Source: JBCDCB01 sp039182735 (GTDB taxonomy: Bacteria > Planctomycetota > Phycisphaerae > Phycisphaerales > UBA1924). From it: a DNA stretch of 52,528 bases. This document shows, in pieces, positions 35,227-44,928 of this stretch. A program made the position numbers and the translations under genes. Where the stretch lies: positions 1 through 52,528 of the forward strand of contig JBCDCB010000019.1 in NCBI GenBank assembly GCA_039182735.1. The letters are read 5' to 3'. Position 1 is the stretch's first letter. Every line of letters begins with the position of its first letter. The notes beneath the pieces are model-generated. The model did no database searches and was not told the origin of the DNA. It worked only from the letters and a program-made list of their open reading frames with translations.

Positions 35227-35562
35227 ATGGCCGGCAAGTTTGTCATCAAGCAGGCGAAGAACGAGCAGTACATGTTCAACCTTAAGGCCGGCAACGGCGA
35301 GGTGATCCTGACGAGCGAGATGTACACGACCAAGGCGGCGTGCGAGAACGGGATCGAGTCGGTCAAGACCAACTCCCCCGACGACAACCGCTACGAGCGG
35401 AAGGAGTCGTCGGGTGGCGACCCCTACTTCAACTTGAAGGCGGCGAACGGGCAGGTCATCGGCACGAGCGAGATGTACTCGTCGAAGTCGGCGTGCGAGA
35501 ACGGGATCGAATCGGTCAAGAAGAACGGCCCGGAGGCCGCGATCGACGACCAGACCGCGTGA
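35227..35562 (+). CDS. YegP-like protein with two DUF1508 repeats
   Basis: The 111-residue protein has two near-identical halves, each KFVIKQAKNEQYMFNLKAGNGEVILTSEMYTTKAACENGIESVK-like: the second contains DPYFNLKAANGQVIGTSEMYSSKSACENGIESVK. That is the UPF0339/DUF1508 tandem fold. Its function is unknown. GGAGGAGA lies before ATG 35227. The stop overlaps the PPK2 start as GTGA, so the two are probably co-translated, a context linking it to polyphosphate metabolism or stress. Confidence 0.9.
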   Translation: MAGKFVIKQAKNEQYMFNLKAGNGEVILTSEMYTTKAACENGIESVKTNSPDDNRYERKESSGGDPYFNLKAANGQVIGTSEMYSSKSACENGIESVKKNGPEAAIDDQTA

Positions 35563-36446
35563 GCGACGACGCGCTCGGCATCGGGGTCGATCGGTTCCGC
35601 GTCCGCCCGGAGGAATCGGTGGACCTCGCCGCCCGCCCGACACGCGTCGATCCTCTGTACGAAGACAAGAAGTCGTACCGCGGGCGCCTCGATGCGCGCA
35701 AGGAGCGCCTGCGCGATCTGCAGCGGAAGTTCTACGCCTTCGACAAGTACGCGCTGCTGCTGGTCTTTCAGGCGATGGACGCCGCGGGCAAGGACGGCGC
35801 GATCCGTCACGTGATGTCGGGCGTCAACCCGCAGGGCTGCCAGGTGCATAGCTTCAAGCACCCGTCGGCGCGCGAGCTGGATCACGACTTCTTGTGGCGT
35901 TCCGCGCAGCGGTTGCCGGAGCGCGGGCGGATCGGGATTTTCAACCGGTCCTACTACGAAGAGGTGCTCGTGGTGCGGGTGCACCCGGAGATTCTCGGCG
36001 CGCAGCGGATCCCGCTTGAGCACATGAACGGGCACGACGTCTGGAGCGAGCGGTACGAGTCGATCCGGTCGCACGAAGCGCACCTGCACCGCAACGGCAC
36101 GCGCATCCTGAAGTTCTTCCTGCATATGTCGAAGGACGAACAGAAACGCCGGCTGCTCGCACGCATCGACGACCCGCGCAAGAACTGGAAGTTCAGCATC
36201 TCCGACATGCAGGCGCGGGAGCGCTGGGACGAGTACATGGATGCGTACGAGGCGTGCCTCAGCGAGACGAGCACCGAGGCGTGCCCGTGGTACGCGGTCC
36301 CCGCGGACGACAAGCGCAACGCTCGGCTCATCATCTCGCAGATCATCGTGGAGACGCTCGAAGCGTTGCCGCTGCGGTTCCCGCGGACGGACGAAGACCT
36401 TCGGCGCGAACTGCTCACGATCCGCGAGCGGCTGGAACGCGAGTAG
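35559..36446 (+). CDS. ppk2: polyphosphate kinase 2 family protein
   Basis: The 295-residue protein has the PPK2 Walker A MDAAGKDGA (residues 73-81), the conserved HVMSGVNPQGCQVHSFKHPSARELDHDFLWR, the Walker B-like GRIGIFNRSYYEEVL and the lid ending KFSISDMQARERWDEYM. PPK2 enzymes transfer phosphate between polyphosphate and nucleotides; the PQGCQVHSFKHPS version is typical of the class that phosphorylates AMP or NDPs from polyphosphate. GTG 35559 overlaps the YegP stop. Which nucleotide is used cannot be told by eye. Confidence 0.9.
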   Translation: MSDDALGIGVDRFRVRPEESVDLAARPTRVDPLYEDKKSYRGRLDARKERLRDLQRKFYAFDKYALLLVFQAMDAAGKDGAIRHVMSGVNPQGCQVHSFKHPSARELDHDFLWRSAQRLPERGRIGIFNRSYYEEVLVVRVHPEILGAQRIPLEHMNGHDVWSERYESIRSHEAHLHRNGTRILKFFLHMSKDEQKRRLLARIDDPRKNWKFSISDMQARERWDEYMDAYEACLSETSTEACPWYAVPADDKRNARLIISQIIVETLEALPLRFPRTDEDLRRELLTIRERLERE

Positions 36447-36466
36447 CCTCGATCGCAAACAAGAAA

Positions 36467-36499
36467 CGTCCCGCGACCGATGCGCACGATCGCGGGACG
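36467..36499 (-). terminator. intrinsic terminator between ppk2 and the small secreted protein gene
   Basis: CGTCCCGCGA (36467-36476) pairs perfectly with TCGCGGGACG (36490-36499) around a 13-base loop. On the minus strand it is followed by TTTCTTGTTTGCG, a good U-tract, so it should terminate the minus-strand gene; on the plus strand it may also serve ppk2. Confidence 0.6.
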
Positions 36500-36542
36500 C
36501 CCGTGGGTTCAGCCGATTCGGTCGGTCTGCGTGTGCCCGGCC

Positions 36543-36860
36543 TCAGGTCAGCAGCTGCAGCATCATGTTCAGGAAGACGTGCCAGTTGAACTGCGTGTTC
36601 GGCTCGAGAGCCCAGACGGGCGTCTCGGGGCGCGGCGTCGGGGCCGTGGCGGTGTTGCTCTGCGCGCCGGCGGACGCGGACGCGAGATCGGTCGAAGTGT
36701 TGACGTACGCGCCGCGGCGAGTGTCGTGCTGATCGAAGGGTACGCCGCACCAGCCTCCGGTGGTCCCCGCAGAGGCAGTGGTTGCGCTCGCGAGCGAGAT
36801 GGCGACGGCGGCGCAGCCGGTGAACATGAAGTGTGACGCGGTGGTGTTCTTGCGACTCAT
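36543..36860 (-). CDS. small secreted protein of unknown function
   Basis: The 105-residue reading from ATG 36860 has a signal peptide (MSRKNTTASHFMFTGCAAVAISLASATTASA). The mature part starts GTTGGWCGVPFDQHDTRRGAYV and ends with a hydrophobic NWHVFLNMMLQLL stretch. ATG 36866 is an alternative but leaves the upstream AAAGG only a base from the start. No family is recognised. A well-formed terminator downstream supports it being a real gene. Confidence 0.55.
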   Translation of the reverse strand: MSRKNTTASHFMFTGCAAVAISLASATTASAGTTGGWCGVPFDQHDTRRGAYVNTSTDLASASAGAQSNTATAPTPRPETPVWALEPNTQFNWHVFLNMMLQLLT

Positions 36861-37009
36861 GGTCATGCCTTTCTCGGTGTTCGCGACGCGTGGGGTCTCG
36901 TGGTCGGGTCGTGGGTTGGTGCGTCGCGTGTTCACACGAAGGAGGCGTTCCGAACGAGCATCGGCGCGCACGCTCGCGAGTTTCTGCGCCGTCTCGCTAT
37001 CTTGCACCG

Positions 37010-38608
37010 ATGGAACCGGTCCTGCGTCTCACGGTGCTCGACGGCGGCGGCGTGCTCGCGCCGGGCGATGTCATCGAGTGCGACGGCGAGGGCGAAACGC
37101 TTGGGCGCTCGCCGACCTGCACAAAATGCCTCCCCGACGCGACGGTGAGCCGGCGCCACGCGCGCATCTCGCGCAGCGCCGGGCAGTGGGTCGTGACCGA
37201 CCTGGGCTCGAGCGCGGGGACCTACTTGAACCGTGCGCGCATCGACGCGCACGAGCCGACGGTGATGCGCGAGGGCGACGAGCTCGGGATCGGCGCGTGC
37301 CGCCTGCTGGTGGGCGACCGCCCGAACGACGACACGCGCACCGTGGCGTTGCTGCGCGAGGCGAACACGCTAAGCGCGACGCACGCGCCGTCACGACGGC
37401 TGAGCGCCATTTCCGCGTTGATCGACCGGATGATCGCGGCCCGAGACGAGGAGGAGCTCGCGCGCGCGGCGCTCGAGACGACGCTGATTGGCGGCGGGTT
37501 CAAGCGCGGCGCGATCCTGCGCCCCATCGAGGGCGATCGTGCCGTGATCGTCTCCGCGCTCGTGCGCACGCAGGGCGAGCTGCGCGAGGTCGATCCGGAA
37601 GACGTGCGGGTCCCGTCGAGTCTGGTCGCGACGGCGCTCGGCGGGAGCGCCGCGGTGCTGCGCGTGGGCGAAGAGTCTGATGCGCAGACCGCCGTCTCGC
37701 TCTCGATCCACTCCGCGGTATGCGCGCCGGCGATGGTCGAAGGCCGCATCGTGGCGCTGCTGTACGCGGACGCCCGCGCGAGCGAGGCGCCCGTGACCGA
37801 CGCGGCGTCGTTCTGCGAGGACGTCGCCCAGCTCTTCGGGTTCGCGACGGTCTATGCGTCGCGCGCCGAGCTCGAACGCCGACAAGCGGAACTGCGCACC
37901 GACTTGGAGCGCGCGCGCGTCGTCCGCGACATGCTCTCGCCGCCCGCGCTCGTCGAAGCGGGCAGGTGGCGGATCGCGCACCGCATGACCGCCGGGATGC
38001 TCGTTTCGGGCGATCTCTTCGAGGCCCACACGCACGACGATGGATCGGCCGTCGTGCTCTTCGGCGACGCGACGGGTCACGGCGTGAGCGCGGCGTTGCT
38101 CTCGTCGCTCGTGCACGCGTACCTCCACGCTGAGGTCGCACGCGAGGGCGACATCCAACGCGCGATCGAACGGACAAACCGATTCATCGCGCAGCGCGCA
38201 ACTGGGGGCGGGTTCGTCTCGCTCTGGGTCGGGAAACTTGGTGGCAGCGGCGATGTGCAGACCATCGATGCCGGACACGGACACTGGCTCGTCCGGCGCG
38301 CCGACGGGCGCACCGAACGCGCGTCGCAGGCCGACGGCATCCCGCTCGGCATCGACCCGAGCGCCGCGTTCCAGACGCGATCGATTACGCTCGAACCGGG
38401 CGATCGCGTGATCATCTACACCGATGGGATCAGTGAGCGGCGAACCGATATCGGCGAGATGTTCGGCGTCGAGCGCGTGCTCGAAGCGCTCGGCGGCTCA
38501 CGCTCGTGCGAGGATGACGTCGCGCGGGTGGTCGAAGCCGCGGACCGCGCCGCTGGGGGCTCGATGCCCGAAGACGACGCGACCGTGGCATCGATCGAGT
38601 TCCGCTAG
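37010..38608 (+). CDS. FHA-GAF-PP2C (SpoIIE/RsbU-type) protein phosphatase
   Basis: The 532-residue protein has an FHA domain (about residues 25-100; GRSPTC, SRRHARI, DLGSSAGTYLN), a GAF-like sensor (about 125-290), a short coiled linker and a SpoIIE-type PP2C domain (about 305-532) with the metal motifs GDLFEAH, FGDATGHGVSAALL, YTDGISERR and a terminal PEDDATV. FHA binds phosphothreonine; PP2C domains of this type usually dephosphorylate anti-sigma antagonists. It converges with the kinase-TPR gene, and the stops overlap by four bases, so they may act on a common phosphorylation circuit. Confidence 0.88.
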   Translation: MEPVLRLTVLDGGGVLAPGDVIECDGEGETLGRSPTCTKCLPDATVSRRHARISRSAGQWVVTDLGSSAGTYLNRARIDAHEPTVMREGDELGIGACRLLVGDRPNDDTRTVALLREANTLSATHAPSRRLSAISALIDRMIAARDEEELARAALETTLIGGGFKRGAILRPIEGDRAVIVSALVRTQGELREVDPEDVRVPSSLVATALGGSAAVLRVGEESDAQTAVSLSIHSAVCAPAMVEGRIVALLYADARASEAPVTDAASFCEDVAQLFGFATVYASRAELERRQAELRTDLERARVVRDMLSPPALVEAGRWRIAHRMTAGMLVSGDLFEAHTHDDGSAVVLFGDATGHGVSAALLSSLVHAYLHAEVAREGDIQRAIERTNRFIAQRATGGGFVSLWVGKLGGSGDVQTIDAGHGHWLVRRADGRTERASQADGIPLGIDPSAAFQTRSITLEPGDRVIIYTDGISERRTDIGEMFGVERVLEALGGSRSCEDDVARVVEAADRAAGGSMPEDDATVASIEFR

Positions 38609-41166
38609 CGCGACGCGATGGCGTCGAGTCGTTCGAGTCGCTCGGCACTGGTCACCGAGCGCTGATGCTCGGGGCCGAACCGCGCGACGATCACGTCGTG
38701 GCTCCGCATAAGATGCTCGCGCGCGAGCTCGTGCAGGTTCAGGTCGAGCAGGCACGAGCCGTAGTTGTTTCGGAAGAGCGCCGTGTAGATGTGCCCTTCC
38801 GGCAGGCTCTCTTCGCAGAGCCGGATGACGCGCTCGTAGAGCGGGCGGGCTTCTTCCGGCTTGCCGGTGCGCTGCAGGAGCATCGCGAGGTTGTTGTAGG
38901 TGGACCACGTCTCGGGGTCGCGCCCACCGGTGGAGCGTTCGCGAATGGCAATGGTCTTGCGATAGAGCGCCGCGGCCTGATCGTCCTTGCCGCGGTCTTC
39001 GAGCATATACGCCAGGTTGCCCATCGTCACGAGTGTCTTGGCGTGATCCTCGCCGAGGATCCGCGTATAGCCATCGAGCGCCGTGCGCGTGAGTGACTCG
39101 GCCTCGTCGAGCTCGCCGAGGTTGATGAGCGCGACCGCGAGGTTTCCCATCGCGGTGTACGTCGCGTGGTGATCGTCGCCCAGCACACGCCGGCGCGCGT
39201 CGAGCACGATGCGGAACTGCTCGGCGGCCTCCGCGTCGAGACCCATCTTCTGCCTGACGCCCGCCAGCATGCTGCGCGCGCCGATCGTCTGTGGGTGCTC
39301 ATCCCCCATCGTGCGGGATCGGCGCTCGACGACGTCTTCGAAGACCTCGACAGCCTCGTCGAAGCGGCCCATCGCGCCGAGCGCGCTGCCGAAGTTGTGC
39401 TGCAGAACAAGTGTCTGCGGGTCGTCACCGCCCACGAGCGCACGCACACGCTCGAGCGCTTCGCCCCAGCGTTCGACGGCTTCTTCGGGTCTGCCAAGAT
39501 CGTGCGCGATGCGCGCGAGTTCGCCCTGTGCCGAGGCGACGTCAACGGGATCGGCGTCGCGCGCGCGCTCGAGGATCGCGATGGCGCGCCGCGCGATCGG
39601 TTCGGAGTCTTCGTACGCGCCGCGATCGTTGAGCACGCCCGTCAAGCGCAGCATGGCGAGGGCTGTGCGCGCGTCGTCCGGTCCGAAGGCATCGCGCGAG
39701 AGCTCGACAGCGCGCCGCGCGTTGCGCTCCGCCTCTTCGAGCCGGCCGAGTCCGCCGTAGGTTTGCGACAGCGTCATGCGGACGGAGGACTCGATGGTCG
39801 GGCGCCCGCGGAGTTCGACCTCCGCGTTGCGCGCGGCGTCGTCGAGCAGCTCGCGCACGGTGAGCTCCTCGCCCAGTGCAACTTCGGGATCCGCAGACGC
39901 GAGCATGCTGGCGAGGAAGTCGTTGATCGCCTCGGCACGCTCGGCCTCGGCTTCGGCGCGGGCCCAGCCACGCGTCGCTTCGACCGCCTGCCACGCGACG
40001 CCCGCAACGCCGGCCACCAATAGAACCGCCGCGGCAACACCCGCGCCCACCGCGCCGGGATTCCGACGCGCGAACCTGCCGAACACGTAGGCGGGCGTGC
40101 GTGCGCGTACGCTGACGGGCTCGTGCCGCAGGTTCCGACGGAGGTCCGCCGCGAGTTCGTTGGGCGATTGGTACCGCTGTCCCGCATCAACCGCGAGTGC
40201 GCGCAGCACGATCGCGTCGAGATCTCGCGGGAGGTCCGCGTCGTGCGCACGGATCGAGCGCACAGGCGACGTGCGCACCCGCCGCTCCGCTTCCGCGATA
40301 CCGAGCCCCTTTGTATCGTGCGGGCGTGCGCCTGCGAGCAGTTCGTACAAGATGACACCCAGTGCGTAGACGTCCACGCGCGTGTCGGCCTCGTCGCTGC
40401 ACGCGAGCTGTTCCGGTGCCATGTAGGGCACGGTGCCGGCGAGCTCACCCGCGGTGCCGGCGTCGGCGTCGAGCGCGCGGGCCACGCCGAAGTCGAGCAC
40501 CTTGGGCTGCCCGTCTGCTTCGACCAGGATGTTCGCGGGTTTGAGGTCGCGGTGCACCACGCCGCGCTGGTGCGCGTGCTCGACGGCGTCGCAGACGCGC
40601 GCAACCAGTTCGACGCGTTCGCGGACATCGAGCGCTCGCGCGTGCGCGTCGAGCGTCTCTCCCTCGACGAACTCCATCGCGAAGAAGGGGCACGGCTGCC
40701 CATCGACCTGCGCGGTCCCGGCCTGGTAGATCGACGCGATGTTCGGGTGCTTGAGCCGCGCGAGGACGCGCGTCTCGTGCTCGAAGCGCTCGCGCACCGC
40801 GTCGGTGACGATCTCCGCGCGGATGATCTTGAGCGCGATGCGCCGGCGCGGGCTCGGCTGCTCGGCGAGGTAGACGATGCCCATCGCACCGCTGCCGAGC
40901 CTCTCGATGATCGCGAACCCGCCGATCGATTCTGCGTGCGCATTCAGCGCGGGCGCGTCGAGCCCGATCGGTGCCAGCACGCGCTCGGACTGTTCATCGG
41001 GCAGGAGCGTGGCGTCGGCTTCGAGTTGGAGCAGGCTCTCGACGCGCGTGCGCAGCGCAGCATCGCCGGCGCACGAATCATCGATGAAACGGGTGCGCGC
41101 GTCCTCGCTCAGCGAGAGCGCCGCGCGGGCGATTTCGTGTGCCTCGGAACGCATCGGCAGGAGCAT
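38605..41166 (-). CDS. membrane-anchored Ser/Thr protein kinase with C-terminal TPR repeats
   Basis: The 853-residue protein has an N-terminal helical region, a kinase domain with GSGAMG (91-96), Lys113, HRDLKPAN (205-212), DFG (225-227) and APE (250-252), one transmembrane helix (about 373-394) and about 430 residues of tetratricopeptide repeats (for example NNLAMLLQRTGKPEEARPLYERVI and LAVALINLGELDEAESLTRTAL). All catalytic residues are intact. The kinase-TM-TPR layout is the large planctomycete kinase class in which the repeats probably face outward or bind partners. It converges with the FHA-GAF-PP2C gene. Confidence 0.93.
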   Translation of the reverse strand: MLLPMRSEAHEIARAALSLSEDARTRFIDDSCAGDAALRTRVESLLQLEADATLLPDEQSERVLAPIGLDAPALNAHAESIGGFAIIERLGSGAMGIVYLAEQPSPRRRIALKIIRAEIVTDAVRERFEHETRVLARLKHPNIASIYQAGTAQVDGQPCPFFAMEFVEGETLDAHARALDVRERVELVARVCDAVEHAHQRGVVHRDLKPANILVEADGQPKVLDFGVARALDADAGTAGELAGTVPYMAPEQLACSDEADTRVDVYALGVILYELLAGARPHDTKGLGIAEAERRVRTSPVRSIRAHDADLPRDLDAIVLRALAVDAGQRYQSPNELAADLRRNLRHEPVSVRARTPAYVFGRFARRNPGAVGAGVAAAVLLVAGVAGVAWQAVEATRGWARAEAEAERAEAINDFLASMLASADPEVALGEELTVRELLDDAARNAEVELRGRPTIESSVRMTLSQTYGGLGRLEEAERNARRAVELSRDAFGPDDARTALAMLRLTGVLNDRGAYEDSEPIARRAIAILERARDADPVDVASAQGELARIAHDLGRPEEAVERWGEALERVRALVGGDDPQTLVLQHNFGSALGAMGRFDEAVEVFEDVVERRSRTMGDEHPQTIGARSMLAGVRQKMGLDAEAAEQFRIVLDARRRVLGDDHHATYTAMGNLAVALINLGELDEAESLTRTALDGYTRILGEDHAKTLVTMGNLAYMLEDRGKDDQAAALYRKTIAIRERSTGGRDPETWSTYNNLAMLLQRTGKPEEARPLYERVIRLCEESLPEGHIYTALFRNNYGSCLLDLNLHELAREHLMRSHDVIVARFGPEHQRSVTSAERLERLDAIASR

Positions 41167-41230
41167 TGGACACTCGAAAGTTCACCCGGGCAAGGCGCGT
41201 GCGCGAAGAGGTCGGGTTATCGGCGGCTTG

Positions 41231-41779
41231 TCATCGGATCCGACGACCTGCCGCCTTCTTGGACGCGGCCTTCTTGCTCTTCGTTTTGCCCGCCTTCTTC
41301 GTCGCCTTCTTCCGAGCAGGCTTTCGAACGCCCGCGGTCGCCTGCTCGTACCGCGCGATGAAGTCGTCACTCGTCACCCGCGCGATGAGCGCACCGGCGA
41401 CGTCGAGCGGCACATCTTCGATCGACTTGAACCGCACACACGACTTGCCCATATCCAGCTTCTTGCCCGTCGCCTTCCACGACTTGGTGAACCACGATTC
41501 GAGCGTGGGATTGCCGTAGACGCAGAACAGGTAGAGCGCCATGTGGTTCTTCTGGGAACCGAGGCCCGCGAAGGGCAGCGGCTCATTGGGGTCGCAGTGG
41601 TAGCCGTCGGGATACACGCTGTGCGGCACGAAGTACCCGATCATGCCGTACTGCATGCCCTCCTTGAAACCCGGGTTGAGGTTGTCTCGGATGACCGTGC
41701 GCAGCGTCTTGATGGCCTTGCGCCGATCGTCGGGCAGTTCACGCAGGTACTGGGCAACGGTCCCGGCGTCGCTCCTCAT
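41231..41779 (-). CDS. DUF1801 protein with a lysine-rich tail
   Basis: The 182-residue protein begins MRSDAGTVAQYLRELPDDRRKAIKTLRTVIRDNL and has YGMIGYFVPH and MALYLFCVYGN, the pattern of DUF1801 (YdhG-like) proteins, of unknown function. The last 31 residues are mostly Lys, Ala and Arg (RKPARKKATKKAG and similar), like bacterial histone H1-type tails, suggesting nucleic-acid contact. ATG 41779 overlaps the stop of the upstream RND pump gene (ATGA), so it is the third gene of that operon. The kinase gene follows 64 bases on. Confidence 0.82.
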   Translation of the reverse strand: MRSDAGTVAQYLRELPDDRRKAIKTLRTVIRDNLNPGFKEGMQYGMIGYFVPHSVYPDGYHCDPNEPLPFAGLGSQKNHMALYLFCVYGNPTLESWFTKSWKATGKKLDMGKSCVRFKSIEDVPLDVAGALIARVTSDDFIARYEQATAGVRKPARKKATKKAGKTKSKKAASKKAAGRRIR

Positions 41780-44700
41780 GCGACGGCATCCGGATCGGAC
41801 TTGGCGGCCGTCGAACCGCCCGAGAGCTTGATGCTGACCCAACGCACCACGTAATAGAGCGTGGGGATAAAGAAGATCCCGACGAAGGTGGCGAGCAGCA
41901 TGCCGCCGAACACCGCGGTCCCGATGGACTGACGGCTCGCGGCGCCGGCGCCGGTCGCGATGACCAGCGGGAACGTCCCGAGCACGAACGAGAGCGCGGT
42001 CATGAGGATGGGACGGAAGCGGAGGCTGGCGGATTCGCTGGCGGCGTCCTTCAGGCTCTTGCCCTTGGCGAAGAGCTGCTCGGCGAACTCGACGATCAGG
42101 ATCGCGTTCTTACACGCGAGCGCGACGAGCAGGACGAGCCCGATCTGCGTGTAGACGTTGTTGTCCATGCCGCGGAGCAGCGTGAGCGACATGGCGCCGA
42201 GCACGCCGATAGGGACCGTCATCAGGATGGTGATGGGTGTCGTCCACGATTCGTACTGCGCCGACAGGAAGAGATACGCGAAGAGGATCGCCAGCAAGAA
42301 GGCAACGATCGCGACGTTGCCCGCGGCCTTCGACTGGTACGCGATGCTCGTCCACTCGAACCCGAAGCCGGGCGGGAGCACTTTGGCGGCGTGCTGCTCC
42401 ATGCGCCGGATCGCCTCGCCGCTGCTGAACCCGGGTCGGCTATCGCCCGTGAGCGTGGCGGCGGGGAAGAGGTTGTAGCGGTAGATCGTCGCCGCGCCGG
42501 CACGCTCCTCGACGCTCGCGATCGTGCTCATCGGGAGCGTGTCACCATCGGCGTTGCGGACCTGGAGTTGAAGGAGGTCGTCGGTGGTCTGGCGGTACGG
42601 GGCGTCGGCCTGCGCGCGCACCTGGAACGTGCGTCCGAAGACGTTGAAGTCGTTGACGTAGCTCGATCCGAGGTTGGTCTGCAGCGTGTCGAACACGATG
42701 TCAAGCGGCACGCCGAGACGCTTGGACTTGGTGCGGTCGATGTCGATGAAGAGCTGCGGCGTGCTGGCCGTAAACCCGCTGAAGACGTTGACCAGATCGG
42801 GGTCGTTCTTCGCGGTGAACATCACGTCTTGCGATGTCTGCTGGAGCGCGACGAGCCCGCTATCGGCGCGGTCCTGGATGCGCATGTCGAACCCCCCACC
42901 GCTGCCCAGGCCCTGCACGGAAGGCGGGAGGAAGGGGAAGGCGAATGCTTCGGGGATGCCTTGCAGTCGGCGCGCGATCTCGCCTGCTATGGCCTCGGCG
43001 CTGAGCGAAGGGGCGGTCCGTTCGCCCCAGGGATCGAGGATGACGACGAACGCCGCGGTGTTTGGCTGCGCCGAGCCCGTCAGCAGCGAGTAGCCACCGA
43101 TCGTGACCGTGCCGGCGATACCCGGGATGTCTTCGACGAGCGCTTCGACGCGCCGGGCGACGTCGTCGGTCCGCGCGAGCTTGGCGGCGTCGGGGAGCTG
43201 CGTGTTGATGAAGAGATACGCCTGGTCTTCCTGCGTGAGGAACCCGCCGGGCACGGCGTTGAAGGAGAAGACCGTCCCCGCGCAGATCCCCGCGAAGAGG
43301 AGCACGACGACAATGCTGGCGCGCAACGCGAGCTTGACGATCGCGAGATACAGCCGGCGGTTGAGGTCGATGAACCCATCGAACGCGCGCCAGAGGAAGA
43401 ACTTCTTGCCGTCGGATTGCGGCTTGAGCAGCACGCCGCACAGCGCCGGGCTGAGCGTGAGCGCATTGATGCTGGAGAGGACGGTGGCGACGGAGAGCGT
43501 GATGCCGAACTCGCGGTAGAGCACGCCGGTGAGGCCGGGCAGGAGCGAGACGGGCACGAAGACGGCGAGCAGCACGAGCGTGGTCGCGACGACGGGACCG
43601 GTGATCTCGACCATCGACTGCTTCGCGGCGTCCTTGGGATCCATGCCTTCTTCGTTGATGAGGCGAGCGGTGTTCTCGACCACGACGATGGCGTCGTCCA
43701 CGACGATCCCGATCGCGAGCACCAATCCGAAAAGCGTGAGCATGTTGAGGCTCAGCCCGAAGAAGCTGATGACGGCGAAGGTCGCGACGATCGAGACGGG
43801 GATCGCGATACCGGGGATCAGCGTGGCGCGCCAATCCTGCAGGAACACGAAGACCGTGATGAAGACGAGGATCGTTGCGACGACCAGCGTCGTGACGACC
43901 TCGCGGATCGACGCGCTGACGAAGCCCGTGAAGTCGAAAAAGACCGGGCACTCGAAGTCGTCCGGGAAGTTGGGGCGCATCTCTTCGAGCGCCGCGCGCA
44001 CGCCGTTGGAAACGTCGAGCGCGTTGGAACCGGGCAGCTGGTAGATGCCGATGATGGGGCAGAGGTTGCCGTTGAATCGCGTGAAGGAGTCGTAGGACTG
44101 CGAGCCCAGCTCGACGCGGGCGATGTCGCGGAGGCGCAGCACGCGCTGGTCGTCGCCGACCTTGATGATGATGTCCCCGAACTCCTCCGCGGTCTCGAGC
44201 CGCCCCTTCGCGGTGAGCGAGAGCTGGAACCCCGTATCGATGTCGGTCGGTTCCTGCCCGAGCTTGCCGGCGGCGACCTGCACGTTCTGCTCGCGCAGCG
44301 CGTTGAGCACGTCGATCGTCGTGAGGTCTCGCGCGGCGAGGCGGTCCGGGTCGAGCCACACGCGCATCGAGAAGTCCTGCGCGCCGAAAATCGTGACATC
44401 GCCCACGCCCTTGACGCGCGCGAGCACGTCCTTCATGTTCAGCGAGGCGTAGTTGCTGAGATAGAGCTGGTCGTACGTCCCGTTGGGGGAGTGCGGCGCG
44501 AGCACCATCAGCAGCGACGTGGACTGCTTCTTCGTCGTGATGCCCTGGCGCCGAACCTCTTCCGGAAGCCGCGGCTCGGCGACCGCCACGCTGTTCTGCA
44601 CGCGCACCTGCGCGAGGTCGAGATCGACTCCGAGTTCGAACGACACCGTCAGCGTGTACGAGCCGTCGTCGGAACTCGTGGAAGACATGTAGATCATGCC

Positions 44701-44922
44701 TTCGACGCCGTTCACTTCCTGCTCGATCAGCGTGGCGACGGTGTCGGCGACGGTGTTCGCGTCCGCGCCGGGGTAGACCGTTGTGACCTGCACCGTCGGC
44801 GGGGCGATCTCCGGATACTGCTCGACGGGCAGCGTGGGGATCGACAGCGCGCCGGCGAGCACCATCACGATCGCGATGACGCCCGCAAAGATCGGACGGT
44901 TGATAAAGAAGGCAGAGAGCAC
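41776..44922 (-). CDS. RND (HAE1) efflux pump, inner-membrane subunit
   Basis: The 1,048-residue protein is a typical AcrB/MexB-type pump: FFINRPIFAGVIAIVMVLAG at the N-terminus, PEIAPPTVQVTTVYPGADA, the porter domains, and twelve transmembrane segments including GLVLAIGIVVDDAIVVVENT, where the paired Asp residues of the proton relay sit in TM4. With the adaptor gene six bases upstream it forms a tripartite drug-efflux system. No outer-membrane TolC-type gene or local repressor is in the window. Substrate range cannot be judged by eye. Confidence 0.95.
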   Translation of the reverse strand: MLSAFFINRPIFAGVIAIVMVLAGALSIPTLPVEQYPEIAPPTVQVTTVYPGADANTVADTVATLIEQEVNGVEGMIYMSSTSSDDGSYTLTVSFELGVDLDLAQVRVQNSVAVAEPRLPEEVRRQGITTKKQSTSLLMVLAPHSPNGTYDQLYLSNYASLNMKDVLARVKGVGDVTIFGAQDFSMRVWLDPDRLAARDLTTIDVLNALREQNVQVAAGKLGQEPTDIDTGFQLSLTAKGRLETAEEFGDIIIKVGDDQRVLRLRDIARVELGSQSYDSFTRFNGNLCPIIGIYQLPGSNALDVSNGVRAALEEMRPNFPDDFECPVFFDFTGFVSASIREVVTTLVVATILVFITVFVFLQDWRATLIPGIAIPVSIVATFAVISFFGLSLNMLTLFGLVLAIGIVVDDAIVVVENTARLINEEGMDPKDAAKQSMVEITGPVVATTLVLLAVFVPVSLLPGLTGVLYREFGITLSVATVLSSINALTLSPALCGVLLKPQSDGKKFFLWRAFDGFIDLNRRLYLAIVKLALRASIVVVLLFAGICAGTVFSFNAVPGGFLTQEDQAYLFINTQLPDAAKLARTDDVARRVEALVEDIPGIAGTVTIGGYSLLTGSAQPNTAAFVVILDPWGERTAPSLSAEAIAGEIARRLQGIPEAFAFPFLPPSVQGLGSGGGFDMRIQDRADSGLVALQQTSQDVMFTAKNDPDLVNVFSGFTASTPQLFIDIDRTKSKRLGVPLDIVFDTLQTNLGSSYVNDFNVFGRTFQVRAQADAPYRQTTDDLLQLQVRNADGDTLPMSTIASVEERAGAATIYRYNLFPAATLTGDSRPGFSSGEAIRRMEQHAAKVLPPGFGFEWTSIAYQSKAAGNVAIVAFLLAILFAYLFLSAQYESWTTPITILMTVPIGVLGAMSLTLLRGMDNNVYTQIGLVLLVALACKNAILIVEFAEQLFAKGKSLKDAASESASLRFRPILMTALSFVLGTFPLVIATGAGAASRQSIGTAVFGGMLLATFVGIFFIPTLYYVVRWVSIKLSGGSTAAKSDPDAVA

Positions 44923-44928
44923 CGGTGC

